A stretch of 64,000 nt of DNA from Ilex aquifolium (Eukaryota > Streptophyta > Magnoliopsida > Aquifoliales > Aquifoliaceae): the NCBI GenBank assembly GCA_951799425.1, contig OX637393.1, forward strand, positions 40,001,744 through 40,065,743. Direction: 5' to 3'. Of this stretch, positions 1-12,098 are shown piece after piece. The notes beneath the pieces are model-generated. The model searched no databases. It saw only the letters and a list, made by a program, of their open reading frames with translations, and was not told where the DNA came from. Numbering within the stretch: position 1 is the stretch's first letter; each line of letters opens with the position of its first letter. The translations under genes were made by a program, and so were the position numbers.

Positions 1-298
1 ATATGAATTTTGTCCGAAAACTCGTTGCAAATTCCGTTGTAGGGACCGAAGACTTTTGGGGTTGTTTAGTTGACGCATTAAATATATATCATTCTAGTGT
101 CCACAAGGACCACTTGAATTAAAGTGTGAATTGGATAAAAACGGTGGGGGTGTGTGTTGGGGGTTGGGGGCCTATTTTGTTGTACGCATAAGCTAACCAT
201 GTGTTCCATGCACAAGCCAACCATGCAGAAGAACACAGAGAGCATTCCATGTGGGCCATCTGTTCTGAAAAATGCAAGCTTATTCTGACAGATGACCC

Positions 299-402
299 TG
301 TGGATTAAAAATGGCACATAACCTTGTTGTGATTTTTATAATAAAATGCACCACTTATCTCCGTTAATGGCAAGATTAAAAGATATTCATACCCCTCCGT
401 GT
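299..402 (+). repeat. Dispersed repeat, copy 1
   Basis: Starts with GTGGATTAAAAATGGCACA and continues through a TTGTTGTGATTTTTA core to CCCCTCCG. It matches 1201-1301 in the same orientation at roughly 80 percent by eye. Neither copy shows a clear terminal inverted repeat or target duplication, so the class is unknown. Confidence 0.6.
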
Positions 403-408
403 GAATTC

Positions 409-826
409 CACATACATGAATTTTACTCCATCGTGCTATAGAAGTCGTTGATTGACTATTTCATTTTTCAACCAAATGGAATAGTAATTAATAAGGATAG
501 AGACTAATTTAAACCATCAATGGGGTTTATGACCCACATATATGAATTTAGTTTTGCCGTGCTATGAAAATAGTAGATTGACTGTTGTAATATTGAGTTA
601 AAATGGAATAACCGTTAGATGTGACACAAATTGATCTAAACAATTAGTTGGGTAATTAACTCCACCATGCTACAAAAGCAGTGTGAATTGATTGTTACGA
701 TTTTGACTCGAATGGAATAATAATGGTGCAGTTAGTCTTGACAATGACTCCACATACAGGAATTGAGGCCTGGCGTGATAGGAATGAGTTGACTGACTTT
801 TGCATTTCAAGTCAATAGTCATGATA
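409..826 (+). repeat. Diverged tandem array of four units of about 75-125 bp
   Basis: Units begin near 409, 533, 652 and 751. Each carries, in order, an ACATAYAKGAATT-like start (weak in the third unit), a CCRTGCTAYRRAA-like block, a TTGATTGACT-like block and an AATGGAATA-like block (weaker in the fourth). Spacing between units shrinks along the array. The units are too diverged for a recent satellite; this looks like an old tandem duplication. Confidence 0.5.
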
Positions 827-1200
827 CTGATGGCTTCTAAATTCTAGTGGATGACAAGGTGTGGCCTGGAAATTATTCAAAGACTTCGGTTCTCTATTTA
901 ATTTGATAGCACTTTGCCAGGAAACAGAAGCAAAAGTAGAAGTATATCATTATCTTAATAATTATACAACAATAGATTAGTAAGAAAAATTTGATCGAAT
1001 CAAAGGGTTTGTAATCGTGAAGTACGTGTGATTGATAATGTTATTAGATATGCATGTAATTAAATTTCCATATATCTATTAAAGAAAATTCCACATCCTA
1101 TAATATCAAAAATTTATAGGATCTATTTGAATATATATGGAGTCCAACTTAATTTCATGATAATTGTATTTATATTTTTCCCATTTGCACACAACCCCCC

Positions 1201-1301
1201 GTGGATTAAAAATGGCACAAGACCCTGTTGTGATTTTTAGACTAAAATGCACTACTTAACTCCATTATTGACAAGATCAAAAGACATTAATAGCCCTCCA
1301 T
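1201..1301 (+). repeat. Dispersed repeat, copy 2
   Basis: Second direct copy of the repeat at 299-402, starting with the same GTGGATTAAAAATGGCACA and ending near AATAGCCCTCC. About 900 bp separate the copies, so a local duplication or two insertions of one family are both possible. Confidence 0.6.
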
Positions 1302-1770
1302 TCATCTTTTCCGGCAAACCCACCCTTGTTCTTCTTCTCTGGTCTAACAGACCCTCCATATCCATTTGACAAATCTCCAAACAAACCAAAAAACAATCAA
1401 AATGACATAGCATTTCACCACCACCACCCCACATCACCAAAAACCCAAAATCCAATCAAATAAACAAAATCCAAAATAGAAAAATCCAACTAAGTAATTT
1501 AAAAATAAAACCATTTGTGGCCGATTGTTATGGGTCGAAGAAGAAATTATGAACATGGTTTTGAAGATGTGAATCTAGTGGTCTTCCCGCAACGTCACAT
1601 TGGCTTATATATATATATCGATTGAATCAAAATAAGCTCCATTTTTTTTGAGTTAAGATTAATGGATTTCTTTGATTTTATGTATTTGTTTTGTTTAGGT
1701 TTGTTTGAAGGAAGTCCAACGGTTTCGGGTTGATGGGTTATTGAGTTTAAGCTTGATTGAGGCTGTCAAA

Positions 1771-1945
1771 AGGAGGAGGTGGGTGGTGGTGGAAGTAGTT
1801 GTTCACGGAGATGGGAGATCTGTGTGTGTGTGAGAGAGAGAGAGAGAGATGGAGAAAAGATGTGGATGAGTGTGGCTGCCGACCGGAGGAGGGTGGTGGT
1901 GGTAATGGCGGTTGATGGGAAAGAGGACGAGAGAGAGAGAGAGTG
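1771..1945. repeat. GA- and GGT-rich low-complexity block
   Basis: Runs of GTGGTGGT, TGTGTGTGAGAGAGAGAG and GAGAGAGAGAG make open frames on both strands rich in Ser, Pro, Leu and His on the minus strand. The composition explains the frames; there is no conserved domain, so I do not call a gene. Confidence 0.65.
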
Positions 1946-2861
1946 GGGATGGTCTTTGTGAGGAACACAGAAAGAGCAGAGGGAAGAGGGAGATTGGTGT
2001 TCGGGTTTGACTCGATCTTACAAAATTCGGTTCGATTATCAACTTTAATCATATATAAATTGTATAAAATTAATATATAAACGAGTCATATCGTATAATT
2101 TTTGTAATTGATTTTATTTATAACTTAAGAGAGATTCAAATTCTCTAATTTCATCATGTTCGTGTCGCCGTATACCTCATTTTCCTAAGATTATAGTGTA
2201 TTAACGAAACGTGTCTTGATAGTTTGAAGACAGAGTATTCAAGAGTGGCTGTGTGTATGGGTCGTTGGGGAGGGGGGAGAACTGTTTTTATCGGTTCTTT
2301 TAATAAAAAAATTGCCCGGAGGAGACATGTTACCCATATGATGAAGAGTGGATGAGGCTGCTCTTAGACCAATGCAGTATCATTAAGTCAAAAATGGTTG
2401 CAGCTCTGATTAAATTTCCTGCAATGTTATAACGATTTAAGTAGTCAGTACAATTATTAGATTAATTATAAATTTTAATATTAGATTGAACTTACTTTTA
2501 ATTTAATTGATGCATTGAATTAAGTTCTAATTCCCCAAATTGAGCCAAAAATAATAATTTTGTTCCTTAAATATTAAAATGAAATAAGACAAAAGGAGTT
2601 GAAAATTTAAAATTGCTTGTACAAAGCAGTGTCATACTATTTTATTTATGTAGTTGTCTATCGGTCAAATTGATGAATATATACAACTAAGAAATGCTTC
2701 GGCAGTGGAATACTATATAAAAGATTTGAGTCTCACTTGATTTGAGTTTAAAAAAAAGTACCAAATTTAAATTTAAGTACAAAAAAAAGGTAAAGACGAG
2801 AGATGCTCTTAATATCATACTGAAATCCTTTTTTAAAGATTGTTTTTAACCACGAGGCCAT

Positions 2862-2870
2862 TATATATAT
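2862..2870 (+). promoter_or_regulatory. Possible TATA box of the receptor-like protein gene
   Basis: TATATATAT lies about 98 bp upstream of the chosen ATG at 2968, followed by a CT-rich leader (CATTCTCTCTCTGTCTC) typical of a plant 5' UTR. Spacing fits a transcription start near 2895-2905. AT-rich surroundings make chance matches easy. Confidence 0.4.
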
Positions 2871-2967
2871 TTGAGCTGGAAATCATACATCCCAAAGATA
2901 AGAAAAGAGTTCCAGGCGTTAGAGAGAATAACATTCTCTCTCTGTCTCTACTTTTGTTTGTTTTGTC

Positions 2968-5900
2968 ATGGAGTATCATCTGGTGTTGTATTTGTTGACA
3001 CTTCTGGGTTGTGGGCTACTTCATTTTCAGGCTCATGGAAACTTAGCTTTCTTGGAAGAAGAGAGAGTTGGGCTCTTGAAATTGAAAGAAGCCTTCAATT
3101 ACCCAAATGGGTCTTATTCTCTACCTTCCTGGGGCGTTGACGAGGAGATAGACTGTTGCAGTTGGGAATGGGTCATGTGTGATGGCATGACAAAGCGAGT
3201 GATAGGACTCGATCCCAGTGATACAACAGGAACACTGGAGTTCGTCAACGCCTCTTTGTTCCTTCCCTTTCAGGAACTACAAAATTTAAGCCTGGCATGG
3301 AACTTTCTTAAAGGTCTCTCTCTCTGTCCGTCTCTCTCTCACACACACACACACGCACAACATTTCCTTGCAAGCCATATATATATATATATACACATAT
3401 ATATAAATATATATTTTTTTCTTTTTTTCTAATGAATTTTGTAGGTGAAGAGTGAGGTAACTGTGTTGTAGTTGTACACACCAAGACAATGTTGGAATTA
3501 ATCACTAAAATACAGTAATTTTTAAACAAAATTACTAAAATACGGTATTTTTAAACTTATTTATCAGGCACTTTTTAAAAACGAATTCAATAATTCCACT
3601 TTTATTAGAAAGCGGATTCAATAACTCCGCTTTTAACCCCTTTTTTTAAAAAAAAAAATTTAGGCAGCAATCTTCCCCTTCATTGCAGCCAACATCAATG
3701 GAAAGCAATAACCGAAAGAACCTGCCCATCATCGAAATCAAGAACCAAATGCAAAACTCTTCCTTTTCCGATTCTCACCGTTCATATCGCTCTTACCTTT
3801 GAACAATTCCTCTAATTCTCACCGTTCATATCGCTTGAACGAGCTAACTCAAATTCAACCCCAACTCAGCTCGAAAAAAATAAAGATTGAGTTGAAATTT
3901 TTATAACTTGGGTTAGACTTGAGCTAAAAAATCTAAATTCGAATTGAATTCGGGTCATACTCGGGTTGAGGTTTCAGGTTCACGAGTTCAATCCGAACTT
4001 AACCTGAATTACTAAAATCGGGTTCAACCCGAAATAAAAATAAATATTTAAATATATATACACACCCAAAAATTAAGTGTATTTTAGATTTTTATTGAAT
4101 TTATTTTGATTAAGTTATTGTGTCATGCCTGAATTTGAACCTGAAATTAAACCCGAATTACGAGCCCAAACTAAGCCAGAATTAGTGAACTCAAAACAAT
4201 CCGAATTGAGCCTAAAATTAACTTGGGTAATACTTTGATCGAAAGTCAGATTAGAGTTGAAAGTTTTACAACTTGAGTTGGGTCTGGATTGATTCTCTAA
4301 CCAGTCCAAACCACCCGAGTTACACAAGAGTTTTTGTGATAATTTTTTATTGGGTGCAGATATCACATGACACTGCCACTTAATACCATCCGATTATTCG
4401 AGACAAAATAATGTAAAGTTAGCAGGTTTGAATTTGATTTTAACGGGTTTGAGTAAAAATATGTGAACTCGCTACACCTGTCTAATATACATATTGTATT
4501 CTAGTTAAATACCTTAACCCATATACTGCCCGACAACCCGTGTAATAACCTTTATATAAAATCTTCAAAATAGAAAAAAAAAAAAAAAAACATTGATGGT
4601 GGACTTTGGTTCATGTTTTGGTTTGTGAATTTTGCTTGTAAATATGTGATGGGATAGAAATATGTTGCATTGTTATTTTTTCCCAAATTATGCATGTTGT
4701 TATGCTATTGGCAATGAAAACGGATGAAATCAGTGAAATAGTGGCAAGTTAATAGATTTCACGTTCGAATTTGAGAAGACACTAAAATAGTTTATTTATT
4801 TATCGAATAATATAGATGATTTCGAAAAGACCCTAAAATAATTTATTGATTTAATATGTTACAGGAGTCATGTTATGTAAACCGTTTACTAAACAAGTTC
4901 CGTTCGGATTTTGACATGATTGCTTTGCCTAAAAAGGACTTTTTAATTTGATGAGATTCTGCATCCTCGGATTTTGGAAAGTTGTCGAGAAACTTTCTCT
5001 ACAAGGGTAAAAAGCATATTGGGCCCTTAAACTTTGCATTCAATTTTAATTAAGCCCTCCATATTTATTTTGTCTCAATTAAACCCTCGAACTATTGCTT
5101 AATTTCTTCAAAAAACCTAATAGAAAAATGCACTTTTCTCACTTGTCTAGATTAGTGGGGGTATTTTAGGCATCCTACAAAGGTTAAAGTTTATATTGGT
5201 CCCAAAACTTTGCACCTCATTTAAATTAAGACTTTAAACTTTATTTTGTCTCAATTTAACATTTTAACTATTTAAAAAATTCCTCTAACAAAAATTTGCA
5301 TCTACTGTACATGACCAATGACAAATAACCTAGAACCAACAAAAAAAGGTGCAAAAGTTCAGAACCAACCATGACTCTTTGCAAAATAAGTGATTAATGT
5401 TCTTTTTCTATATTATAAACACAACACACGACACGCGACACGCGAGATGCACATTTACTTGTTGATGGAGTTGAAATAAAGGAGACCATCTAAAACTTTA
5501 CAGGTAAATGAAGGGCTTAATTAAGACAAAATAAAACATTAAGGCATAATTAAAATTATGTGCAAAATTTAAGAACCAAATATGATTCTAACATATATTT
5601 GCTGACCAAAATATCCTTACTAACTCAGTCACGTGATATGCACATGCGTTTTTCTGTTAGGATTTTTTATGATCTTAGAAAGAAAGACTACATGAAGCAA
5701 ACATCCAGATTGCAATGCATGAATGGGCATTGATTCACCTTGAGGGAAAAAAAAACGAGAATAGGCTCTGATTCATTCTCTTTCTTTTATTGTCGTTTTA
5801 CACAGGTTTCCATGAAGAACTTAGATTGAGCAAACTACAAGTTTTGGATTTGAGTTTCAACAGGTTCACAGAAATCCCATCATTGGGTGCACTACAGGCC

Positions 5901-8900
5901 TTAAAGGTTCTCAATCTTGAAGGAAACCGTTTGAAGAGTTTTTCGCATTTTCTAGGTGAATCCCAGTTCTATTCTATTGCATTGTTCTGCTTATTTACTC
6001 GTGATGTTACCTTGATGCAAAACCTCTCTTTTGCACTATGTCAAGCAGAGTTAACTAGTTTGGGCAATCTGGAGGTGTTGAATCTTGGTCTTAATTATTT
6101 GACTGGTGAGATTCCCCCATCCATTGGTGCTATGACTTCTCTAAAGGCCTTATCATTCACGAACAATCAACTGAATGGCTCCTTATCCATGGAAGGTAGT
6201 TCAAGAGATATTTATACTTATATTGAATTATATATGTTTCCTTTTTAATGTGTTAGTCATAGTGGATATTGTAGAAAATGGGTATTAAGGATGATTGGAG
6301 GAATTAGAAATGCACATGTATTGGAATTAAAAATATTGAAGAAATACTAAAACTACATATAGATAATGTTAAGAAAAAAAAATTGAGGGTGGGCATATGC
6401 TAGCTCCTCCCATGCCCCCTTCCCTTTCAAAATTTTTCCTTTTTGATTGTATGGTGCAAAGGATTCTTGTCAGATCAATAGAATGGTTTCCCAGACTAGA
6501 CACTTTGATATATCTGATGAAAGTCATGGAATATATACTTCTTGCCATGAAAAACAATCTAGACCAATTGTTAAAGGAAGAGAATCAAGGACATCCACAA
6601 CATATTGTTACTCCCATTTCATGTTGACTTGGCAGCAACTTTTCTGATAAGTTTCATGGTACAAATGTGATATTAAGGCATCAACATGATTAATTAATGG
6701 TGCATAAGTAGGGATGCCAGTGGACTGGAGAAAAATGGAGATTCAACCAAACCTGTTCCGTTTGGATCAGGGATGAATCATACGTATTAGATGGTGAACT
6801 TATACTGAATACCGTATAAAACCCGTGTGAGGATGGATGCGGGTGGACTGAAACTTACCCCTACCCCGGTCCATTGCCATTCCTATGCATAATCAACTAT
6901 TGGGGATCTTCAATATAGAAAAAGAGTTCGTTGTTTAAAATTATAAAGCTAATTCCGTCGTGATTATAATTGCATGACTTGCACTATCACTATTGCAGGC
7001 TTTTGCAAATTGAGGAACCTTCAAGAGTTGGATCTAAGCAAAAACAGTTTCGAAGGGAATCTTTCTTCATGTCCCGGAAATTTGGCATCCCTTCGGCTCC
7101 TTGAACTTTCTGAGAATAACTTTGGAGGAACCATTCCCTCTACTCTCTTTCCTAGTCTCAAGTCACTTGAGTATGTTTCTCTTTCTTACAACCATTTTGA
7201 AGGTTCATTCTCATTCAGCTCACTTGCTAACTGCTCCAAGCTTGAGGTCTTCAAACTTGAAAACCACAACAACAATTTGAAGGTGGAGACAGAAAATCTG
7301 CCTTGGACACCTCTGTTTCAGCTGAAAATCTTTCGCTTATCCAATTGTAAACTCAATGAAGCAACAGGTGTTATACCCAGCTTTCTTTTACATCAGTATG
7401 ACTTGAGAGAAGTTAACCTTAGCCACAACAGCATGGTGGGAAAGATTTCAACTTGGTTACTCGTGAATAATACGAGACTAGAATTCTTAAGTCTTGCAAA
7501 TAATCTGTTAAGCGGTCCGCTCGTGTTGAATGCTGATTCAAAAAATGTTGATATGTTCTTTTTCGATGTCTCTATGAATCGTATCCAAGGCGAGGTCCCA
7601 TTCTTTATTGGCTCCGTCCTTCCAAATTTGCTGCTTCTGAACATGTCTAAAAATGGATTTCAAGGTAGCATTCCTCCTTCACTGGGAGATATGAGAAGTT
7701 TAGAGGTATTGGACTTGTCAGATAATAACTTCTCCGGACAACTACCAGAGCATTTAGTCATGGGGTGCGTCTCATTGACATTATTGAAGCTATCGAGCAA
7801 TAATTTGCAAGGCCAATTACTTCCAGCAAAATCCAATCTCACAAAACTAGTTGCTTTGTTTCTGGACAATAATCGCTTCTCAGGAGAGATATCAGTTGGA
7901 CTTCCGAACAGCACCTACCTAAAATTGCTGGATTTAAGCAATAACTCACTTTCTGGCCAAATTTCTGACTGGATTGGAATCTTCCACTCTTTATCTTCCC
8001 TTATTCTGTCCAAAAATTCTTTAGAAGGCTCTTTACCTATGAGCATCTGCAACCTTCAACAACTAAGCTTCTTAGATCTTTCTAGTAACAGCTTTATTGG
8101 TGCCATGCCTTCCTGTGTAAATCTATCATCATTGAGGTACTTACATTTACAAGGAAATGAATTCGATGGACCCATACCGAATGTTCTCTCTAAAGCTTCC
8201 TCCCTTGTGACATTGGATTTGAGGGATAACAAATTATCAAGAAGAATTCCTAGTTGGATTAGCTTACTCTCAAATTTGAGGGTTCTTCTTTTGAAAGGAA
8301 ATACCCTTGAAGGTCCCATTCCTTTTCAATTGTGTCAGCTCATTAACATTAGCCTGATAGATTTTTCTCACAACAATCTTTCTGGGTCAATACCTTCTTG
8401 TTTGCAAATGATACCATTTGGGAAAAGAGCTTTCGATGAATTGTTTGGTACCCGTACAAATGGGTGGACATCAGACTACGCAAGGTATTTATATGAAAGG
8501 CAAGTCTATGTGGGCCCTCCTATCATGTTAGACTTTTTTATATTTGATGAGGTAGAAGAAGTGGAATTTATAACAAAGAGTAGGTCTGAGTCATACAGGG
8601 GAAACATTTTGGACTTCTTCTCTGGAATTGATCTATCGTGGAATAAATTCACAGGTTCAATTCCACCTGAAATTGGGAACCTAAGCGGTGTGCATACTCT
8701 AAACCTGTCACACAACCACTTAACAGGGTCCATCCCAGAAACATTTTCCAACCTTAAGGAAATAGAAAGTCTGGACCTATCCCATAATAGGTTGGGTGGT
8801 GAAATTCCCTCAGAGTTGATAGATTTGACCACTTTAGAAGTCTTTACTGTGGCATACAACAACTTATCAGGTAGAACACCAGATAGGAAGAAGCAGTTTG

Positions 8901-9169
8901 CAACATTTGAAGAAAATAGCTATGAGGGCAACCCTCTTCTTTGTGGATTGCCACTACAGAGAAGTTGCACCATCAGCAGTGCACTTCCAACAGCTCCGTC
9001 ACCTTCAAGATCAAGGCAGAGTGACTTATTCAATGTTGATTTTTTTTGGAGTTTCGGAGGAGCCTACTTCGTGGCATTCATAGGTGTTGTATCATTTCTA
9101 TACTTGAGTTCATACCATCGAGGACTGCTGTTTGAACCCATTGAAGCGCGAATAGTATCCTACCGCTGA
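2968..9169 (+). CDS. Leucine-rich-repeat receptor-like protein (RLP, no kinase)
   Basis: Four coding exons join in frame: 2968-3313, 5806-5955, 6049-6195 and 6999-9169, all with GT/AG borders and phase-1 joins, giving 937 aa. Residues 1-24 are a hydrophobic signal peptide. Residues about 30-75 are an LRR N-cap with the CCSWEWVMCD cysteine motif. Tandem extracellular LRRs (LxxLDLSxNxxxGxIP type) follow to about 680. Residues about 684-760 form the non-LRR island, with EFITKSRSESYRGNIL near its end. Further LRRs lead to a C-terminal cap (NPLLCGLPLQRSC, about 858-871), an acidic and Ser/Pro-rich spacer, a transmembrane helix (about 893-917) and a 20-residue cytosolic tail. Length and order match plant RLPs of the RLP1/RLP13-15/CuRe1-like clade (recalled, not searched). 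Such proteins sit in the plasma membrane, sense extracellular ligands and signal through SOBIR1-type kinases. The start is chosen because it begins the signal peptide. Ligand unknown. Introns are loaded with repeats, but the coding frame is intact. Confidence 0.9.
3319..3420. repeat. Compound microsatellite in RLP intron 1
   Basis: Immediately after the first donor site come TCTCTC, then ACACACAC, then ATATATAT runs, ending in a T-rich stretch. It is a fast-changing simple repeat inside the intron. Confidence 0.8.
3830..4330 (+). repeat. Dispersed CGGGTTGAG-type repeat in RLP intron 1
   Basis: The part at about 3890-4010 matches about 21360-21475 in the same orientation: TTAGRCTTRAG, TCTRAATTSGAATTGAATTC, ACTCGGRTTGAG and GATTCAAYCCGAA blocks in the same order. 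The copy at 21293-22055 has hAT-like ends; this one has no clear ends, so it is probably an eroded relative. Confidence 0.45.
5007..5695. repeat. Inverted and direct repeat cluster in RLP intron 1
   Basis: Three diverged copies of one sequence: about 5007-5175 and 5183-5300 in direct order, and about 5480-5695 inverted. The shared core reads CTTTGCA, then AATTAAG, then TTTATTTTGTCTC. Arms and spacer could fold into a long imperfect hairpin in the pre-mRNA. This resembles foldback-type or nested MITE copies; I find no clean target duplication. Confidence 0.5.
6709..6885. mobile_element. hAT-like MITE (177 bp) in RLP intron 3
   Basis: Ends are TAGGGATGCCAGTGGAC and, on the other strand, TAGGAATGGCAATGGAC, an imperfect terminal inverted repeat. 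Flanks are TGCATAAG (6701-6708) and TGCATAAT (6886-6893), an 8-bp duplication with one mismatch, as hAT elements make. There is no coding capacity. It lies about 110 bp before the acceptor of the last RLP exon. Confidence 0.8.
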
Positions 9170-10139
9170 TTGGTTGTTTATTTTCTATTGTATCGTATGT
9201 GAAAATCTAGTTTAATAAAAACTGAGATGATAAAATGATTTGATAGGAAATCTTGTTCAATTAGATCTAGTTATTGGGCATTTGAACTTGACAAGTTTAA
9301 ACATGTATGCTCTATTTTTGTTGCTAGATTTTTCCTTTTTAGATTCGTTCAGTGAAGTTAAACTTTTTTGCTTCAAGTTAGAATTGGGACAAAAAATGAT
9401 GTGGACAGAGTTAGTTGGTTGATGTGCTTCGATTAGATTATTTCTTTGACTTCATCCTTAGGACTTGTCGTGTTTTACATCATCCAGAGGAATGGGCTTA
9501 AAGCCTATTACTTAACCAAGAGTCACTATAATGGCAACCTAACTTAGCTAACTGGAGATCCAAAAATCTAAGTTTAAAGGGACAACCGTATTATGTGTAA
9601 CTCAGAAAGCACTGAAGAGGTTTTTAACTCCTTCTCATTCCTATGATGAGACAGTGCATATCTACTGTGAGAACTAGGGTAAGTTACACTTTTAATGATG
9701 TTTTTGTGACTTGGACAAGTCCAAGTAGAGTATAGCAGGATACTCGGTTAGAGTATTTTAAACAAAATAGTGTTTTTTATGTTGAAACTTAATCTCACAT
9801 CGATTAAATTTCTAAAAGTACTTGAGTATATATATATGCTAGTGTTATCTAACCTTTGAGTTAAAGTGAGATCTTGAGACTCTCAAGAGCGCAGATGTGG
9901 GACAAGCGTATAAGATATTATGTATTAGTTATTATCTGATTAAATATGAGAGTAAATACGGAATATTAAACACCTATATTTTTCTGTATATTTAGTTACA
10001 TATTTCAATATAAAAAAATATAATCTGAATATCTACTACTATCTCTCTACTGCATAAATTTCTAGGCAATATTCAAAGGTGTCGTGTGAAGCTTCTACTT
10101 CATTCCATTATACAGATTTGAGTGAAGTAACAGTCAATA
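9170..10139. other. 3' flank of the RLP gene, no gene seen
   Basis: Holds the RLP 3' UTR and then AT-rich sequence without a convincing frame. About 9785-9925 contains CTCACATCGAT and, inverted, AGATGTGGGAC, a motif pair common at plant repeat ends, but I cannot define the element. Confidence 0.5.
9214..9219 (+). terminator. Possible poly(A) signal of the RLP gene
   Basis: AATAAA about 45 bp after the stop codon at 9167-9169, in a T-rich context that fits a plant 3' UTR. Confidence 0.45.
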
Positions 10140-11052
10140 GGCTGGCCTGTTGTATCTTGAGGATGCTTCTATGAGAATCACCTATGTAAGTAAAGAAGGG
10201 ACCGCTTCTATGAGAATCGTAGGTTAATTACTCTAAAATTACTCATGAAACCAAGTGGTGTTCAAGGCCAAAATGAACACAAACGTAAGAACCAGTTGTG
10301 TCCGAAGGAAAACTGAATGAATTTTATTGTCTTGGTTTACACAAACAGCTGACAGTTCAAAAACATCAAGTCCACTGATTAGCCAAGTAAATCCAATGGT
10401 CTTTCACTACGAAAAGTTCAAGGCCACTAGGCTACTTATCCTGACATAGTAACCTGTCACTTATACTTGAACTAGCATCTACATTATCATACATTGAATT
10501 TTCATTCATGTGGGGGATTATTGGAAATAATGGTATATTTATTTAAAAACCGTTATGGATTGAATGAGAAATTGATTAAGTCTTTGTGACTCTTAGGATA
10601 AATTGGAAAAGTGTGAAGTAAATATGACATGAAAAACTACTAATTCAAAATTGGTGACTTTTGATTAAAGACATCAATCCAAATGGTTACATTCTTTCAT
10701 AAAAGCCACCTTTGATATCCTTCGATTTTTTTTTTTTTTTTTTTTGAACAATGATATCCTTCGGTTAAAAGATACCATTTTAAATGGCACTTTTGATATC
10801 TTTTGGTTAAAAGCCACATTTGATATCTTTTGGTTAAAAAGACACCATTTCAAAGAGTTGTACATTTTCTTAAAGTCACCATTGATACTCTTTGAACTAA
10901 AAGGCACTCTTACGCACCCTTTATGAAAAGTCACTAGTGAGTCTACAAATAGATGATGTTTTGCACTCCTAACTCATATCATTAAACAATTCTAGAATTA
11001 CTCTCTCATTCTACATCTCTATATTATCCTAAATTCTAAATTAAGTATTCAA

Positions 11053-11083
<31 letters not shown>

Positions 11084-11436
11084 GTGCATATTATTATATT
11101 ATTATTTCAAGTTTGGTTCAAGTATAAACACAAAATTGTGTTCGTTAGAGTTTTGAAGATTGAAGTGTTGCATCTTCAAAAACGAAATTCATTCTATCTT
11201 AGAAGGTTGTTTATCAACCTTAAGCACCGAGAGGGAGCAAATTTATCTTAAGAAAACTATGATTACACAGGGGTAGAATTATTATTATTACTTCTGGATT
11301 TCTGAATTTTTATTTTTCTAGATTATTCTTATTATTCGTACAGTTCTGCATTACTGTAAGTGTATTTCAATTTCTGTTTTTAATTAATATCACCATTTGT
11401 TTTTGACCAATCAATTAGTTGGTAGTTTCGATAACA
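10140..11436 (+). mobile_element. LTR retrotransposon remnant: 3' internal end plus one LTR
   Basis: A purine tract (TGTGGGGGA near 10509-10517) directly precedes a block running from about 10519 to TTTCGATAACA at 11436, the usual layout of polypurine tract and 3' LTR. That gives an LTR of about 918 bp with a CT microsatellite near 11053-11078. About 10140-10508 resembles the untranslated 3' internal region of plant LTR elements. No coding part or 5' LTR is present. It is an old, truncated fossil; the superfamily is not resolved. Confidence 0.5.
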
Positions 11437-11560
11437 GAAATGCTTTCTATTGGTTTTTTCTTATCGTTGGTGCGTAGTTTATGTTGTGTGCAAGGCTACT
11501 GAACCCAAGATTTACTTTCATATTGTATTGAAAGGTACTAAAAAATAAGGGTGATATTAA

Positions 11561-12090
11561 TTGGAGTGGCAATTTTTGACACAACACGTAAACATGACTT
11601 GAAACTGATACGAAATTAGTGAGTTACAGTTGATTATTTTTTTACACGAACCCGTAAATGACACGACCTATTAACACGAATAATAAATAAGTCGGATTAG
11701 TGTCAAACACGAAATTGACATGAGTAACACGTTTAACTATTATTATAAAAATAAATTTCTAGATTTTTGTTATTTTTTCTCGAACATCGACATAATCTTT
11801 ATACAAAAATAGAATTTTTTTTACTTATTTTTGTTATTATATTTATTAAGTTAATTTTTACTTTATAAGAAAAGTATGAGTATGAGTTCGATTTAAAGAT
11901 AATGTAGTATTTGACTTAAATCTTAGTATTAATTTTTTGATTCATGGATTATATGAGTCAAAACAAACACAATACAAAAATAAAAAGATCGGGTCATCGC
12001 AATACGATTAATTACGTGGGTTGAGTTCAGGTTGACTAGTACTCGATACGAACCCGTAAATTACACTATACGACACGCTTGTCACTCCTA
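11561..12090. mobile_element. hAT-like non-autonomous element (530 bp)
   Basis: Left end TTGGAGTGGCAA and, on the other strand, right end TAGGAGTGACAA form an imperfect terminal inverted repeat. Flanks GATATTAA (11553-11560) and GACATTAA (12091-12098) are an 8-bp duplication with one mismatch. The interior has repeated ACACGA and ACCCGTAAAT blocks near both ends and no coding frame. Confidence 0.75.
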
Positions 12091-12098
12091 GACATTAA

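Larger units (their letters stand above)
1..2860. other. Gene-free 5' flank of the receptor-like protein gene
   Basis: No open frame here looks like a protein. The stretch is AT-rich and made of degenerate repeats: two direct copies of a roughly 100-bp repeat (299-402 and 1201-1301), a diverged four-unit tandem array (409-826) and a GA/GGT-rich low-complexity block (1771-1945). The remainder, about 2050-2860, shows nothing I can name. Confidence 0.6.

Noticed and set aside
1747-2052. 101-codon minus frame rich in Ser, Pro and Leu
   Set aside because: Caused by GA and GGT low-complexity sequence.
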